From: Candidatus Aegiribacteria sp. MLS_C
GTDB taxonomy: Bacteria; Fermentibacterota; Fermentibacteria; Fermentibacterales; JCC-6
Direction: 5' to 3'
Length of the DNA stretch: 64,000 nt
Assembly: GCA_002030045.1 (NCBI GenBank)
Contig: LQBI01000024.1
Span: 271,467-335,466, forward strand
The position numbers and the translations under genes were made by a program. The notes under the pieces are model-generated. The model had not been told where the DNA came from. It saw only the letters and a program-made list of their open reading frames with translations, and searched no databases. Below, in pieces: positions 52,951 through 61,386 of this stretch. How positions within the stretch are numbered: position 1 is the stretch's first letter; every line of letters starts with the position of its first letter.

Positions 52951-52980
52951 CCCGGCCCGTGCGGCAGGGCACGGGCCGGG
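52951..52980. terminator. GC-rich hairpin after the dehydrogenase gene
   Basis: CCCGGCCCGTGC (52951-52962) pairs perfectly with GCACGGGCCGGG (52969-52980) around a six-base loop. No U tract follows on the minus strand. Confidence 0.65.
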
Positions 52981-52994
52981 AGGAGAAGCACCCG

Positions 52995-54179
52995 CTACAT
53001 CGCCGCGATTATCGCGTCGGTTATCTGCTCCGTGCTGGAAGCCCCCTGCCGCAGCACTTCGGGGGATCCCTTCAGCTTCAGCATGTCGTAGCTGCGGACC
53101 CTGCCTTCCTCTATCACACGGGCTACGGCCTTCCTGATCCCGGCTGCCCTGTCCCTCTCGCCTATGTGGTCCAGCATCATGCAGGCCGAAAGGATCATGG
53201 CCATGGGATTGACGATGGATACATCGTACTCGGCGTACTTGGGGGCCGATCCGTGCGTGGGTTCGAACACCGCCACCTCCTCGCCGATATTGGCGCTGCA
53301 GGCGAAGCCCAGTCCTCCCACCAGCCCCGCGAAGCCGTCGGAGACTATGTCGCCGAACATGTTGCCGGACACCACCACTCCGTAGTCCTCGGGGTTCTTG
53401 GTGAGCCACATCATCTGGGCATCTATGTTCGTCTCCCAGAGTTCCACTTCCGGGTACTTCCCGGAGATATTCCTGCCCTCTTCGGTCATCATTCCGCTGG
53501 TCTCGCGGATGACGTTGGGCTTCTCGCAGATGGTGACGCTGCGATAGCCGTACTCCCTGGCATACTCGAAGGCGGCGGTGAGTATCCTCCTGCACGCATT
53601 CCTGGAGAAGATCCTTGTGGAAACCGCCAGGTCCTGCCTGGGAACACGGGAGAAGTTGGCCCTGAACTTTGGATGGCTCATCAGCGCGTCGTAAACGCTG
53701 TCCGGGGGGGCGGTCCACTCCACTCCGCCGTAGAGACCTTCCGTGTTCTGCCTGAAGACCACCACGTCCACCGGCGGCTCTTCCACTGTGTCGCCCGGCC
53801 CTCTTCGTATGAAGTTCAGGGGATTGCCCCTGAATGCCTTGCAGGGACGTATGCATATGTCCAGGTCGAAGTGCTGCCTCATGGCGACTATGGGACTGTA
53901 GTAGACCAGTCCCCTGTCCCTCAGGGACGGGTCCAGTTCCGCAAGTGCCTTGTCCTTGGGCTTGGATGTGATCGCGCCGAAGAGAGCGATCCTGTGTTTC
54001 TCGAGCAGGTCCAGCGTCCTGTCGGGTAGCGGGTTCCCCTCCCTCTTCCAGTACTCCCATCCTATGTCGGCATGAACATAATCGGCCTTGAACCCGGCCG
54101 CCTCCAGAACTCTGAGGGCCTGTTCGAGTACTGCGCCTCCGATGCCGTCACCAGGCATGGTAACTACAGTCCTTGCCAT
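52995..54179 (-). CDS. Isocitrate/isopropylmalate dehydrogenase family enzyme
   Basis: This 394-residue NAD(P)-dependent beta-decarboxylating dehydrogenase has the N-terminal TMPGDGIGGAV, substrate-site arginines in VAMRQHFDLDICIRPCKAFRG, the catalytic-loop region RQNTEGLYGGVE, the metal-binding aspartates in NMFGDIVSDGFAGLVGGLG and the adenine-site FEPTHGSAPKYA. The loop in GAITSKPKDKAL fits isocitrate-type or homoisocitrate-type enzymes better than LeuB, but substrate is uncertain. ATG at 54179 is chosen because GGAG lies five bases upstream and the family begins at MARTVVTMPGDG. No leu genes or other TCA genes are nearby. Confidence 0.9.
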   Translation of the reverse strand: MARTVVTMPGDGIGGAVLEQALRVLEAAGFKADYVHADIGWEYWKREGNPLPDRTLDLLEKHRIALFGAITSKPKDKALAELDPSLRDRGLVYYSPIVAMRQHFDLDICIRPCKAFRGNPLNFIRRGPGDTVEEPPVDVVVFRQNTEGLYGGVEWTAPPDSVYDALMSHPKFRANFSRVPRQDLAVSTRIFSRNACRRILTAAFEYAREYGYRSVTICEKPNVIRETSGMMTEEGRNISGKYPEVELWETNIDAQMMWLTKNPEDYGVVVSGNMFGDIVSDGFAGLVGGLGFACSANIGEEVAVFEPTHGSAPKYAEYDVSIVNPMAMILSACMMLDHIGERDRAAGIRKAVARVIEEGRVRSYDMLKLKGSPEVLRQGASSTEQITDAIIAAM

Positions 54180-54259
54180 TAATGCTCCCTTCGGTTGTTC
54201 TTCGAAAGGTCCCGTCCTTCGAAGGATTCGGCCTTCGGGCGGAGGCACCCTCTTCCGGT

Positions 54260-54279
54260 CCGGGGAAGATAATCCCCGG
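54260..54279. terminator. Hairpin after the tricorn-like gene
   Basis: CCGGGGA (54260-54266) pairs with TCCCCGG (54273-54279) around a six-base loop. It lacks a U tract. Confidence 0.55.
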
Positions 54280-54303
54280 TCATGGGACAGGAAACCCCGT
54301 GCC

Positions 54304-57300
54304 TCAGATCATCTCCAGTATCACCTCCGCAGCGGTCTCCAGCTGTCTGTCAATGCCGAGACCCGCATCTTCAGGACCTTCCACCACTCTGATGTCCGGT
54401 TCTACCCCGGTGTTCTCCAGGTTCCGGCCCGTCAGCGTGAACCATCCCGTGGAGGGGACCCTGAAACCGGTACCGTCCACCAGTGTGACATCGGAGGTCC
54501 CGATGACGGCCCCGAACGTGGTCTCGCCGACTACCGGCCCCATCGCCAGCTGTTTCCATCCCGCCGGGAAGATCTCGGCGTCGGAGTAGCAGCGCTCGTT
54601 TACCAGGAGGACCATCGGCTTCTGCCAGACTCCCAGGGGTTCGAATGTAATGTTACCGTACCTGTCGGTGGAGAATGCGTACATCGGCCTGGCCAGCTGT
54701 CTGATGATGTCATCGTGGGTGCTTCCTCCGCCGTTGCCCCTTATGTCTATTATCAGTCCCTCTCTTTCCATGCCCTCGGCGAAGAGATCCACCAGGAAGT
54801 CCTGAACGCTCCTGTTGCTCATGGAAGGAATATGAAGGTAGCCGACCCTGTCGTCGGTCAGTCTGCTGACCTCCCTCCTGTTGGCATGGACCCATTCGTC
54901 GTAGAGAAGACCCTGCATCTCCCATATGGAGACCGGTTCGATCTTCAGCTCGATCGTGGACCCGTCCCTGACTATTCGGAGGTCCGTCTCACGGTTCCCT
55001 CGCTGGAGCAGTGCCCTGTAGAGATTGTTCTCGGGCCCCACCTGCATCCCTTGTACGGACAGGATGACGTCCCCCGGCTGCAGTCTTGAATCCTCAAGGT
55101 CAGCCGGAGAATACGGGATGACGCTGTCCACCATTATGCCCGGACCGCTCCAGGAATGGTCCGGCATGATCCCCAGCTCTCCGGAGGAGGGTGAACCGTT
55201 CCAGGACCGGGGCCCGTAGATGCCCAGATGGGAGGCGGACAGCTCACCCAGCATCCTCCTGACGACATCGTTGAAATCCTCGTTGATGATGCATGCCAGG
55301 GCCCTGTCGCGGTAGAGGGCCCTGACGGAGTCCCAGTCCACCCGATGCATCTCCGGGTCGTAGAATTCATCTCTGAGCAGTCTCCAGGCCTCGTCGAACT
55401 TCTGGGCCTGGATACCGGGGATGGATCTCCAGACCGGCATGTGCCAGCCCAGGGAACCGCTGACTCCTCCCTCGGAAGTCGCCTTTCTCACTGAACCGCT
55501 GACGGAGATGAAGTAGATGTCCCCCGAATCCATCACCTGGATCTCATGAGGAGTCTCACCGGAGTGAGTGACCCTGTTGAGCGATTCGCCCCTCCAGTCA
55601 ACGGTCCAGAGATCCATCCGCCCCTTGTCGTCCCAGCCGGGGAAGGCTATCAGCCGTCCGTCGGGGGAAGCTCCGAAGAAATCGTAGTACCCTTCCACGG
55701 TGCACAGGGTCTCGGTCCTCCGGGAGAGTTCCTCCCACTGAATATCCACACTGGGGACCGGCTGGTCCAGCAGTTCCTCGCGGTCGTCGTTCTCCAGGTC
55801 CCAGGTCTCCCTGCTGAACCAGACCTGCTTTATGGAGTAGTCCCCGTCGTCGGTCCTGCTGGCGTAGATGAGCCTCCGGCCGTCCGAGGGCCAGAAGGGC
55901 TGGAAGTCGTCGTTGGGATGCCGGCTGATGTTCACGGGATCCCCTCCGCCGGAGGGAACCACGAACACGTCCTCCCTGTGTGCCAGCACCGGGACGCTGA
56001 AGGCCAGCCACCTTCCGTCCGGCGACCAGGAATGGTGCAGTATGTAAGGAGTATCACAGACGGTGATGTCCCGACCGGAACCGACATCCACCACGTGAAG
56101 CCTGCTGTCACGGTCCAGATAGGAGATCCGGCTGCCGTCGGGAGACCATTTCGGTTCCCTGGCCACATCGGAGGCGGTCCTGAGGACCGAGTACCCCGGC
56201 AGCACGCGGTCCGCCAGGATGGAGTCCTCCGGGGAGGTTCGGCTGAAGGCCAGCTCGATCCTGCCGTCGTGCTCGAGTGTGAAGGCCAGGGTCCTGCAGT
56301 CCGGGCTCCATACCGGGTCCCTGGCCCTGAAGGGACCCGAGTAGATCTCCACCAGGTCTTCTATCTCACCGTCGGAAAGTCTTCCGGCGAAGATGTCACC
56401 GGTACCCACCACGGAAATCTGCACGGAGGAAGAGTCTATGTGGAAACAGTCCGTCGTGAAACCCGTACTCTCCCCGTACTCCAGGGGGAACGGCACATCC
56501 GAGCCGGGTGTCAGGGGTACATCGAACAGCTTGTATGAAGGGATCTCAATTCCCCTGAGAACGCCGCCGAACTCGAACACCACCACCGAACCGTCGGCGC
56601 TGATGGAGGGGAACGTAATATCGCCATCGGTCAGGAAGGTCCTCTGGACGGATTCGCCGGAAGGGCCGACGCTCCACAGGGCCCCGTGTCCCGAACCGTC
56701 CTCACGGACGAAGAGCACCTCACCGGTCAGGGAGGAGTACATCGGCCACCGGGAATCCAGGTCTGAACCGTCAAGCAGGCTCCATTCGCCGTATCCGCCG
56801 ACCCATATCCTCCTGGCGGCTGAACCTCTGTAGTGCTTGCGCCACCATTCGGTGAAACCCCTTTCCACGGCCATGCCGTCCGGAAGAAGGCAGAGGTTTT
56901 CCGCCGTGACCCTTGCCACGGGGCAGGGAGTCCCTCCCGTAACAGGAACGGAGTAAACCCAGGAATCACCCCCCTCCCTGGAAGTGAGGAAGTATACGCT
57001 GTCCGAGGAGGCGTTCCAGCAGAGCGCCAGATCGGTCCCCGCGTGAAAGGTAAGCCTGGTGGACAGGCCTCCACCCGTTTCGGTGAAATACACATCGCCC
57101 CCGCCGGTACGGTCGCTGGTGAAAGCTATGTAACGGCCGTCGGGAGAATGGCAGGGAGAATGCTCGATGCTTTCCCCGGGCACTATGCACCGCATAATCC
57201 CGCCGGTTACCGGAACGGTCCAGAGATCACCCCTGAAGCAGAAGACCACTTCAGTACCGTCTGGAGATACGGAAGGGTCACGAATATCGGAATGACCGGC

Positions 57301-57342
57301 CGAAAACACTAAGGCCAGCGCAAGCGCGAGGGGAATAGTCAT
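54304..57342 (-). CDS. Tricorn-like protease with signal peptide (S41 family)
   Basis: This 1012-residue protein begins with a signal peptide (MTIPLALALALVFSAGHS), so it is secreted or periplasmic, unlike cytosolic archaeal tricorn. Residues 20-600 form beta-propeller repeats (SPDGTEVVF, SPDGRYIAFTSDRTGG, SPDGRWLAFSVPV). A PDZ domain lies near 760-830 (GDVILSVQGMQVG). The S41 catalytic part has DIRGNGGGSTHDDIIRQLA and the nucleophile serine in ERCYSDAEIFPAGW. It probably degrades peptides outside the cytoplasm. Its 3' end and the next gene's start overlap by four bases upstream (57339). Confidence 0.93.
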   Translation of the reverse strand: MTIPLALALALVFSAGHSDIRDPSVSPDGTEVVFCFRGDLWTVPVTGGIMRCIVPGESIEHSPCHSPDGRYIAFTSDRTGGGDVYFTETGGGLSTRLTFHAGTDLALCWNASSDSVYFLTSREGGDSWVYSVPVTGGTPCPVARVTAENLCLLPDGMAVERGFTEWWRKHYRGSAARRIWVGGYGEWSLLDGSDLDSRWPMYSSLTGEVLFVREDGSGHGALWSVGPSGESVQRTFLTDGDITFPSISADGSVVVFEFGGVLRGIEIPSYKLFDVPLTPGSDVPFPLEYGESTGFTTDCFHIDSSSVQISVVGTGDIFAGRLSDGEIEDLVEIYSGPFRARDPVWSPDCRTLAFTLEHDGRIELAFSRTSPEDSILADRVLPGYSVLRTASDVAREPKWSPDGSRISYLDRDSRLHVVDVGSGRDITVCDTPYILHHSWSPDGRWLAFSVPVLAHREDVFVVPSGGGDPVNISRHPNDDFQPFWPSDGRRLIYASRTDDGDYSIKQVWFSRETWDLENDDREELLDQPVPSVDIQWEELSRRTETLCTVEGYYDFFGASPDGRLIAFPGWDDKGRMDLWTVDWRGESLNRVTHSGETPHEIQVMDSGDIYFISVSGSVRKATSEGGVSGSLGWHMPVWRSIPGIQAQKFDEAWRLLRDEFYDPEMHRVDWDSVRALYRDRALACIINEDFNDVVRRMLGELSASHLGIYGPRSWNGSPSSGELGIMPDHSWSGPGIMVDSVIPYSPADLEDSRLQPGDVILSVQGMQVGPENNLYRALLQRGNRETDLRIVRDGSTIELKIEPVSIWEMQGLLYDEWVHANRREVSRLTDDRVGYLHIPSMSNRSVQDFLVDLFAEGMEREGLIIDIRGNGGGSTHDDIIRQLARPMYAFSTDRYGNITFEPLGVWQKPMVLLVNERCYSDAEIFPAGWKQLAMGPVVGETTFGAVIGTSDVTLVDGTGFRVPSTGWFTLTGRNLENTGVEPDIRVVEGPEDAGLGIDRQLETAAEVILEMI

Positions 57343-58112
57343 CGAGTGCTCCTTACGGCCCTGACCAGTAATCTGGGTGAGGATTCGCCGTCCCAGGGGG
57401 ACATGTCGTAATCACCCCAGACGCTCATTATGCTCATTCCGGAACCCCGCAGGTCTTCCAGGTACTCGCCTGCGGATATGAGCGCCATCTCGAGCATGAG
57501 CCGGGTCCTTCCTCCGGGGGCGATAGTCCCCGTATAGGTCATGTCGAAGTATATTCTGCCTGTGCCCATGAAACCGTCGTCGAACCTGTGGCTCACCGAT
57601 TCCACGAGCCTGAGGCATTCATCCCCCTTGCTGAAGCTGTACCTGAGCGTATCGGTCTCGTCTTCCCTGTCGCTGAACTGGGGACACGTTTCGGAGACGA
57701 AAACACCTCCTTCAGCCAGCAGTTCCGATACCCCCCTCAGAACCTCCAGTCTCTCCACGCGATCGAGGATGCAGTGCAGACCGTTGTACGGAAAGAGCGC
57801 CAGGTCGATGGACCCCATCTTAAGAGGTATTGACTGAGCGGTGGCCCTGAGCCTGGCCACCCTTTCCCCGTCCTCTTCCGACCAGCAGTCAAGCATGGCC
57901 GCTGAGGGCTCCAGGGCCACGGTGATATCCCGGCCCGAAAGGACGGCTGCCAGTCTTCCGTCACCGGCGCCCAGCTCGAGGCACCTGCCGGGGTGCCGGC
58001 CGCGCAGGTGCCGGTAGAACTCCAGCTCGGCGGTATCCTCGAAGAAGACGTTCCTTTCCTCGAAGCTGAAAAGCGGTCCGTAATTCTCCCAGAGTTCCAG
58101 TTCCTTCTTCAA
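57339..58112 (-). CDS. Class I SAM-dependent methyltransferase
   Basis: This 257-residue protein has the AdoMet motif I CLELGAGDGRLAAVLSG, motif II VALEPSAAM and motif IV IDLALFPYNGLHCI. It is of the small-molecule or generic class, substrate unknown. It overlaps the tricorn-like gene by four bases, so the two are probably co-transcribed. Confidence 0.85.
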   Translation of the reverse strand: MKKELELWENYGPLFSFEERNVFFEDTAELEFYRHLRGRHPGRCLELGAGDGRLAAVLSGRDITVALEPSAAMLDCWSEEDGERVARLRATAQSIPLKMGSIDLALFPYNGLHCILDRVERLEVLRGVSELLAEGGVFVSETCPQFSDREDETDTLRYSFSKGDECLRLVESVSHRFDDGFMGTGRIYFDMTYTGTIAPGGRTRLMLEMALISAGEYLEDLRGSGMSIMSVWGDYDMSPWDGESSPRLLVRAVRSTR

Positions 58113-58192
58113 TCCGCCTCCAGAAGGATATTATCGCATGAACGGCCTCGTCGATCCGTATCGGTACGACGGAGAATATATGCACAAAACGG

Positions 58193-59359
58193 TCAAGCGG
58201 AGTTCGCGGATTCCTCCCGCCATTCCAAGAGCAGCCTCAGGACGAAGAAGGGCTGCACCATCATCAGGTATTTCTCCCAGACCTGGAAGGATACCGGCAT
58301 GAGGAGAAGGAAGGAGGCTGTCATGAGAGTCAGGAGCAGTGCCGGGTCCTTGCTGCCATTACCCGGTTCCATGTCCCTGCGGAGGAAACCTATGACGGCC
58401 GAGAACCCCGCCCATGAAAGTAAGAACTGAATGACGGAGAACAGTGCTCCGGATCCCAGTACCGTCGTGAGGAGCCGGTGGGCCAGGCCTACTGTGGAGA
58501 AATCCGTCTGAAGGACAGTTGCCGCGGAGGGTTCCACCGGAAACAGGAAGCAGCCCAGGGAGAGGAACGCCGCAGGTATAGCGTTCCATTTCTCGGCGAG
58601 CATCCTGCGTGCCATAGGAAGGAGGGGCAAGGCGTAGAACGCCAGGAACATGATGTAGGTGTATAAGAAACCGATCCTGTAGATACGGCCGTCGTCCACC
58701 ACCCACAGCCGAAGCCCGGAAGGTGGTGCGGGGCCTCTCCAGACCAGGAGAAGGGCGATCAGCGGAAGGGTCGCCAGGACAACGGCTGCAAGCAGCCTGC
58801 CTCCCTGGCGTTCCCTCAGACCGCCTTTCATTGTGAGCCAAAGAATGAAGGCGGCGGCGAAGCACAGCGTGTACTGCCTTGCCAGCAGAGCCAGCGAAAA
58901 CGATAGGAACAGTAACAGGGGTCTGCGGTCGAGCAGGGCCGTCACCGCCAGGGTGACGGTGAGCAGCTGCGGAATGTCCGTGAACACATGTACGCTGAGA
59001 CCTGTCAGATATGGGTTCAGGAACAGCACAAGCATGCCCGTGACCGCGTACTTGAGTCCTCGGGAAACACTGAGGTACAGCAGGTACAGAAGGACGAGAG
59101 TGACGAAGCCCAGGAGCACGCTGAGAATCCTCAGGGTTCCCGGTTCGAAACCGAAAACCCTGCCCCACAGGCCGAACAGGATGTGGGAAAGCGGTGCGGT
59201 GATCTCGCCGTAGTCCTTCAGGGCGGAAGGGATACTTCCGGTCCCGAAGAACCTCGCCGTTTCAATGAAATGCCCCTCATCCCCCCTCAGGGGGTACTCG
59301 AGGCCCGTCAGTAGCACGAACGCTGTATAGCATAGAAGAAGTAGAACCGGAAGGACCAG
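58193..59359 (-). CDS. GT-C-like polytopic membrane protein (putative glycosyltransferase)
   Basis: This protein of about 388 residues has 9-11 hydrophobic helices and an early acidic loop (LEYPLRGDEGHFIETARFFG) that resembles the catalytic Asp/Glu loop of GT-C glycosyltransferases such as ALG10 or PMT relatives. It may transfer a sugar from a polyprenyl phosphate in the envelope. The first helix (LVLPVLLLLCYTAFVLL) lies upstream of GTG at 59317, so the start is probably CTG at 59359, with GGAGG at 59370-59374; this is inference. It follows the M23 peptidase gene. Confidence 0.7.
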   Translation of the reverse strand: MVLPVLLLLCYTAFVLLTGLEYPLRGDEGHFIETARFFGTGSIPSALKDYGEITAPLSHILFGLWGRVFGFEPGTLRILSVLLGFVTLVLLYLLYLSVSRGLKYAVTGMLVLFLNPYLTGLSVHVFTDIPQLLTVTLAVTALLDRRPLLLFLSFSLALLARQYTLCFAAAFILWLTMKGGLRERQGGRLLAAVVLATLPLIALLLVWRGPAPPSGLRLWVVDDGRIYRIGFLYTYIMFLAFYALPLLPMARRMLAEKWNAIPAAFLSLGCFLFPVEPSAATVLQTDFSTVGLAHRLLTTVLGSGALFSVIQFLLSWAGFSAVIGFLRRDMEPGNGSKDPALLLTLMTASFLLLMPVSFQVWEKYLMMVQPFFVLRLLLEWREESANSA

Positions 59360-59375
59360 CCGGCCGAGGCCTCCG

Positions 59376-60284
59376 TCAGAAGACAGCTGAATCCGAGCCC
59401 TCCCTGATAATGTAATCCTCGGGATCCACCTGGACTCCGTCTATCAGGACCTCGTAGTGAAGGTGCGGAGCTACTGACCTGCCCGTGGACCCCACCCTGC
59501 CTATCAGATCTCCCCTCCTTACCTCCCTTCCGACGACGGTACACGCCGCGGAGCAGTGGGCGTACCTGGTGGATATCCTGTCGGTATGCCTTATGACGAT
59601 GTTCAGTCCCCAGCCTCCGGTCCAGCCGACGAAGCCCACCTCTCCGTCCGCCGGCGCATAGATGGGCGTACCCTTTACACAGGCCAGGTCGATGCCCTTG
59701 TGTATCCTGACGGCACCCGTGAAGGGATCGATCCTGGGACCGAAGTCGCTGACGAAAATGCCGTCAACCGGCCAGATGGACGGTATCCTGGCCAGCTGGC
59801 TCTTCTTCTCCATGAGGAAAGCTGCAAGGGAATCGTAGGCCATGAGTTCGGCCTCCGCAAGTCGCTCCATGAGCACGAGTTCTATCTCAACGTCGTCTAT
59901 GTAGCGAAACATGTCGTCTCCCGGCGGATCGCATGCAGCGGTCGCGGCAGGTACAAGGCTTGAGAAATCCATGTTGAGACCCGCCCCGGCTACGAGGATC
60001 TGCTCCTCGCGCACTGATATCTCGGCCAGTCTCGAGCTGAGTTCGCTGACCCTCTCGGAGAGCTGGTACAGTTCGCCCCTGATGATGCTCATCTCTTCGT
60101 TCCGCCTGCTTCTGACCGCGGTGCTGGAGTTCCTGCCTCCGAGATGGAAGAAGAAACCCGCAAGCCCTGTTATGACCAGCGCGGTCAAAAGGATGGCGAC
60201 CCTGAGCCTGGCTGCGGTGAGAACGTACCTGCGGCCCGTCCTGCTGGAACTGTGAGGTATCCACTGGATGGTGCCTATCGGCAT
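59376..60284 (-). CDS. M23 family metallopeptidase (LytM-like)
   Basis: This 302-residue protein has one N-terminal transmembrane helix (VAILLTALVITGLAGFFF), a coiled-coil region (about 60-150) and a C-terminal M23 domain. The zinc ligands are in RIHKGIDLAC and APHLHYEV, plus the aspartate in the HKGID strand. All ligands are present, so it is likely an active peptidoglycan endopeptidase rather than an EnvC-type activator. It starts eleven bases after the sigma factor stop. Confidence 0.92.
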   Translation of the reverse strand: MPIGTIQWIPHSSSRTGRRYVLTAARLRVAILLTALVITGLAGFFFHLGGRNSSTAVRSRRNEEMSIIRGELYQLSERVSELSSRLAEISVREEQILVAGAGLNMDFSSLVPAATAACDPPGDDMFRYIDDVEIELVLMERLAEAELMAYDSLAAFLMEKKSQLARIPSIWPVDGIFVSDFGPRIDPFTGAVRIHKGIDLACVKGTPIYAPADGEVGFVGWTGGWGLNIVIRHTDRISTRYAHCSAACTVVGREVRRGDLIGRVGSTGRSVAPHLHYEVLIDGVQVDPEDYIIREGSDSAVF

Positions 60285-60294
60285 CTGCAGGTTC

Positions 60295-61137
60295 CTACTT
60301 CAGGTAGAGCAGCAGGTTCTTGCTGTCGGACTTGTCGTTGAGCTTGGAGATGGCCCTGTTCTTGAGCTGCCTCACCCTCTCGCGGCTGATGCCCATGGTC
60401 CGTCCTATTTCCGCCAGAGTGTGCCTCCTGTCAGTATTGATACCGAAGAAGAGCTGAATAATGGTCCTCTCCCTCTGGTCCAGTATCTCCAGCATGCCGG
60501 ATACGCTGCGCTTCATGGCCGTCTGAACCACTGCCTCATCCGGAGGGACGTCCTCGTCATCGGAGATCATCTCCTGGAATGTCTTGTCGCTTCCCTCGTA
60601 GACAGGGCTGTCCAGCGAGAGGTGGGTGCTGTGTATGGACATCATCCCCTCCACGTCGCCTCTTGATACGTCCAGTTCGTCGGCGATCTCGTTCGTGGAA
60701 GGGTTCCTGCCCAGGGAATGGCCGAGTTCCCTTGCGGCACGGCCCATCTTGTAGAGTTCGCCAACCCTGTTCAGCGGAAGCCTGACTATCCTTGACTGCT
60801 CGGCGAGCGCCTGCAGGATGGCCTGCCTTATCCACCATACGGCATAGGTGATGAACCGGCACCCCTTGCTTTCGTCGAAGCCCTTCGCGGCCCTTATCAG
60901 TCCTACGTTACCCTCGTTTATGAGGTCCTCGAGAGCTACACCCTGGTTCGCATACTGCTTTGCTATGCTGACCACGAACCTCAGATTGGCCTCGGTCAGT
61001 TCGTTGAGCGCATCCTGGTCCCCCGAACGTATGCGTTTGGCCAGAGAGGCCTCCTCCTCCGAGGAAAGGGTCTCCTTGCTTCCTATCTCCCTGAGGTAGA
61101 GTTCAAGCGACCGACCTTCAGTACGTTTTGTTGCCAA
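60295..61137 (-). CDS. rpoD: Primary sigma factor RpoD (short FCB type)
   Basis: This 280-residue sigma-70 factor lacks region 1.1 and the large non-conserved region, like the primary sigma of Bacteroidetes (about 287 residues). Region 1.2 begins SLELYLREIGSKETLSSEEE. Region 2 has NLRFVVSIAKQYANQG and YAVWWIRQAILQALAEQSRI, region 3 NPSTNEIADELDVSRGD, and region 4 ILDQRERTIIQLFFGI with helix GISRERVRQLKNRAISKL. The start is TTG at 61137, with GGGAAAGG upstream; a longer frame reaches 61233 without homology. It reads the TTGACA-type promoters seen in the window. Confidence 0.95.
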   Translation of the reverse strand: MATKRTEGRSLELYLREIGSKETLSSEEEASLAKRIRSGDQDALNELTEANLRFVVSIAKQYANQGVALEDLINEGNVGLIRAAKGFDESKGCRFITYAVWWIRQAILQALAEQSRIVRLPLNRVGELYKMGRAARELGHSLGRNPSTNEIADELDVSRGDVEGMMSIHSTHLSLDSPVYEGSDKTFQEMISDDEDVPPDEAVVQTAMKRSVSGMLEILDQRERTIIQLFFGINTDRRHTLAEIGRTMGISRERVRQLKNRAISKLNDKSDSKNLLLYLK

Positions 61138-61219
61138 TATTTCTACCTTTCCCGTGCATGGGCCCATATCCTTTGTTATAATCCACTGTAGTTGCAGAAG
61201 GTTCCAACCGGCAACCAGA

Positions 61220-61247
61220 TTATTGCTCGGCATCGAAATCTGTCAAG
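61220..61247 (-). promoter_or_regulatory. rpoD promoter region
   Basis: -35 TTGACA (61247-61242), 16-base spacer, -10 AATAAT (61225-61220). A second minus-strand TTGACA lies at 61265-61260 but has only AGATTT 17 bases on. Confidence 0.55.
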
Positions 61248-61251
61248 GTCT

Positions 61252-61280
61252 TGACAATTGTCAACCCCTTCCGTACAGGT
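61252..61280 (+). promoter_or_regulatory. Promoter of the plus-strand sugar cluster
   Basis: -35 TTGACA (61252-61257), 17-base spacer, -10 TACAGG (61275-61280). The -35 is half of the palindrome TTGACAATTGTCAA (61252-61265), shared with the divergent minus-strand -35. Confidence 0.55.
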
Positions 61281-61328
61281 ACGTGCCCGGCAGTCTTCTG
61301 CCATCATTAACTTGTTTTTCAGTATCTG

Positions 61329-61351
61329 GTTCCCGGTGCGGAACCGGGAAC
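61329..61351. repeat. 9-base perfect hairpin in the leader of the methyltransferase
   Basis: GTTCCCGGT (61329-61337) pairs with ACCGGGAAC (61343-61351) around a five-base loop. It lies between the plus-strand promoter and the start at 61387. Confidence 0.55.
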
Positions 61352-61386
61352 GGCATGAGTGAGGGGTTGACTTGTCAAGGGGGGCG

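Noticed and set aside
52797-54029. Open frame of 410 codons opposite the dehydrogenase
   Set aside because: It is antisense to a gene with intact family motifs and has the low-complexity look of a GC shadow.
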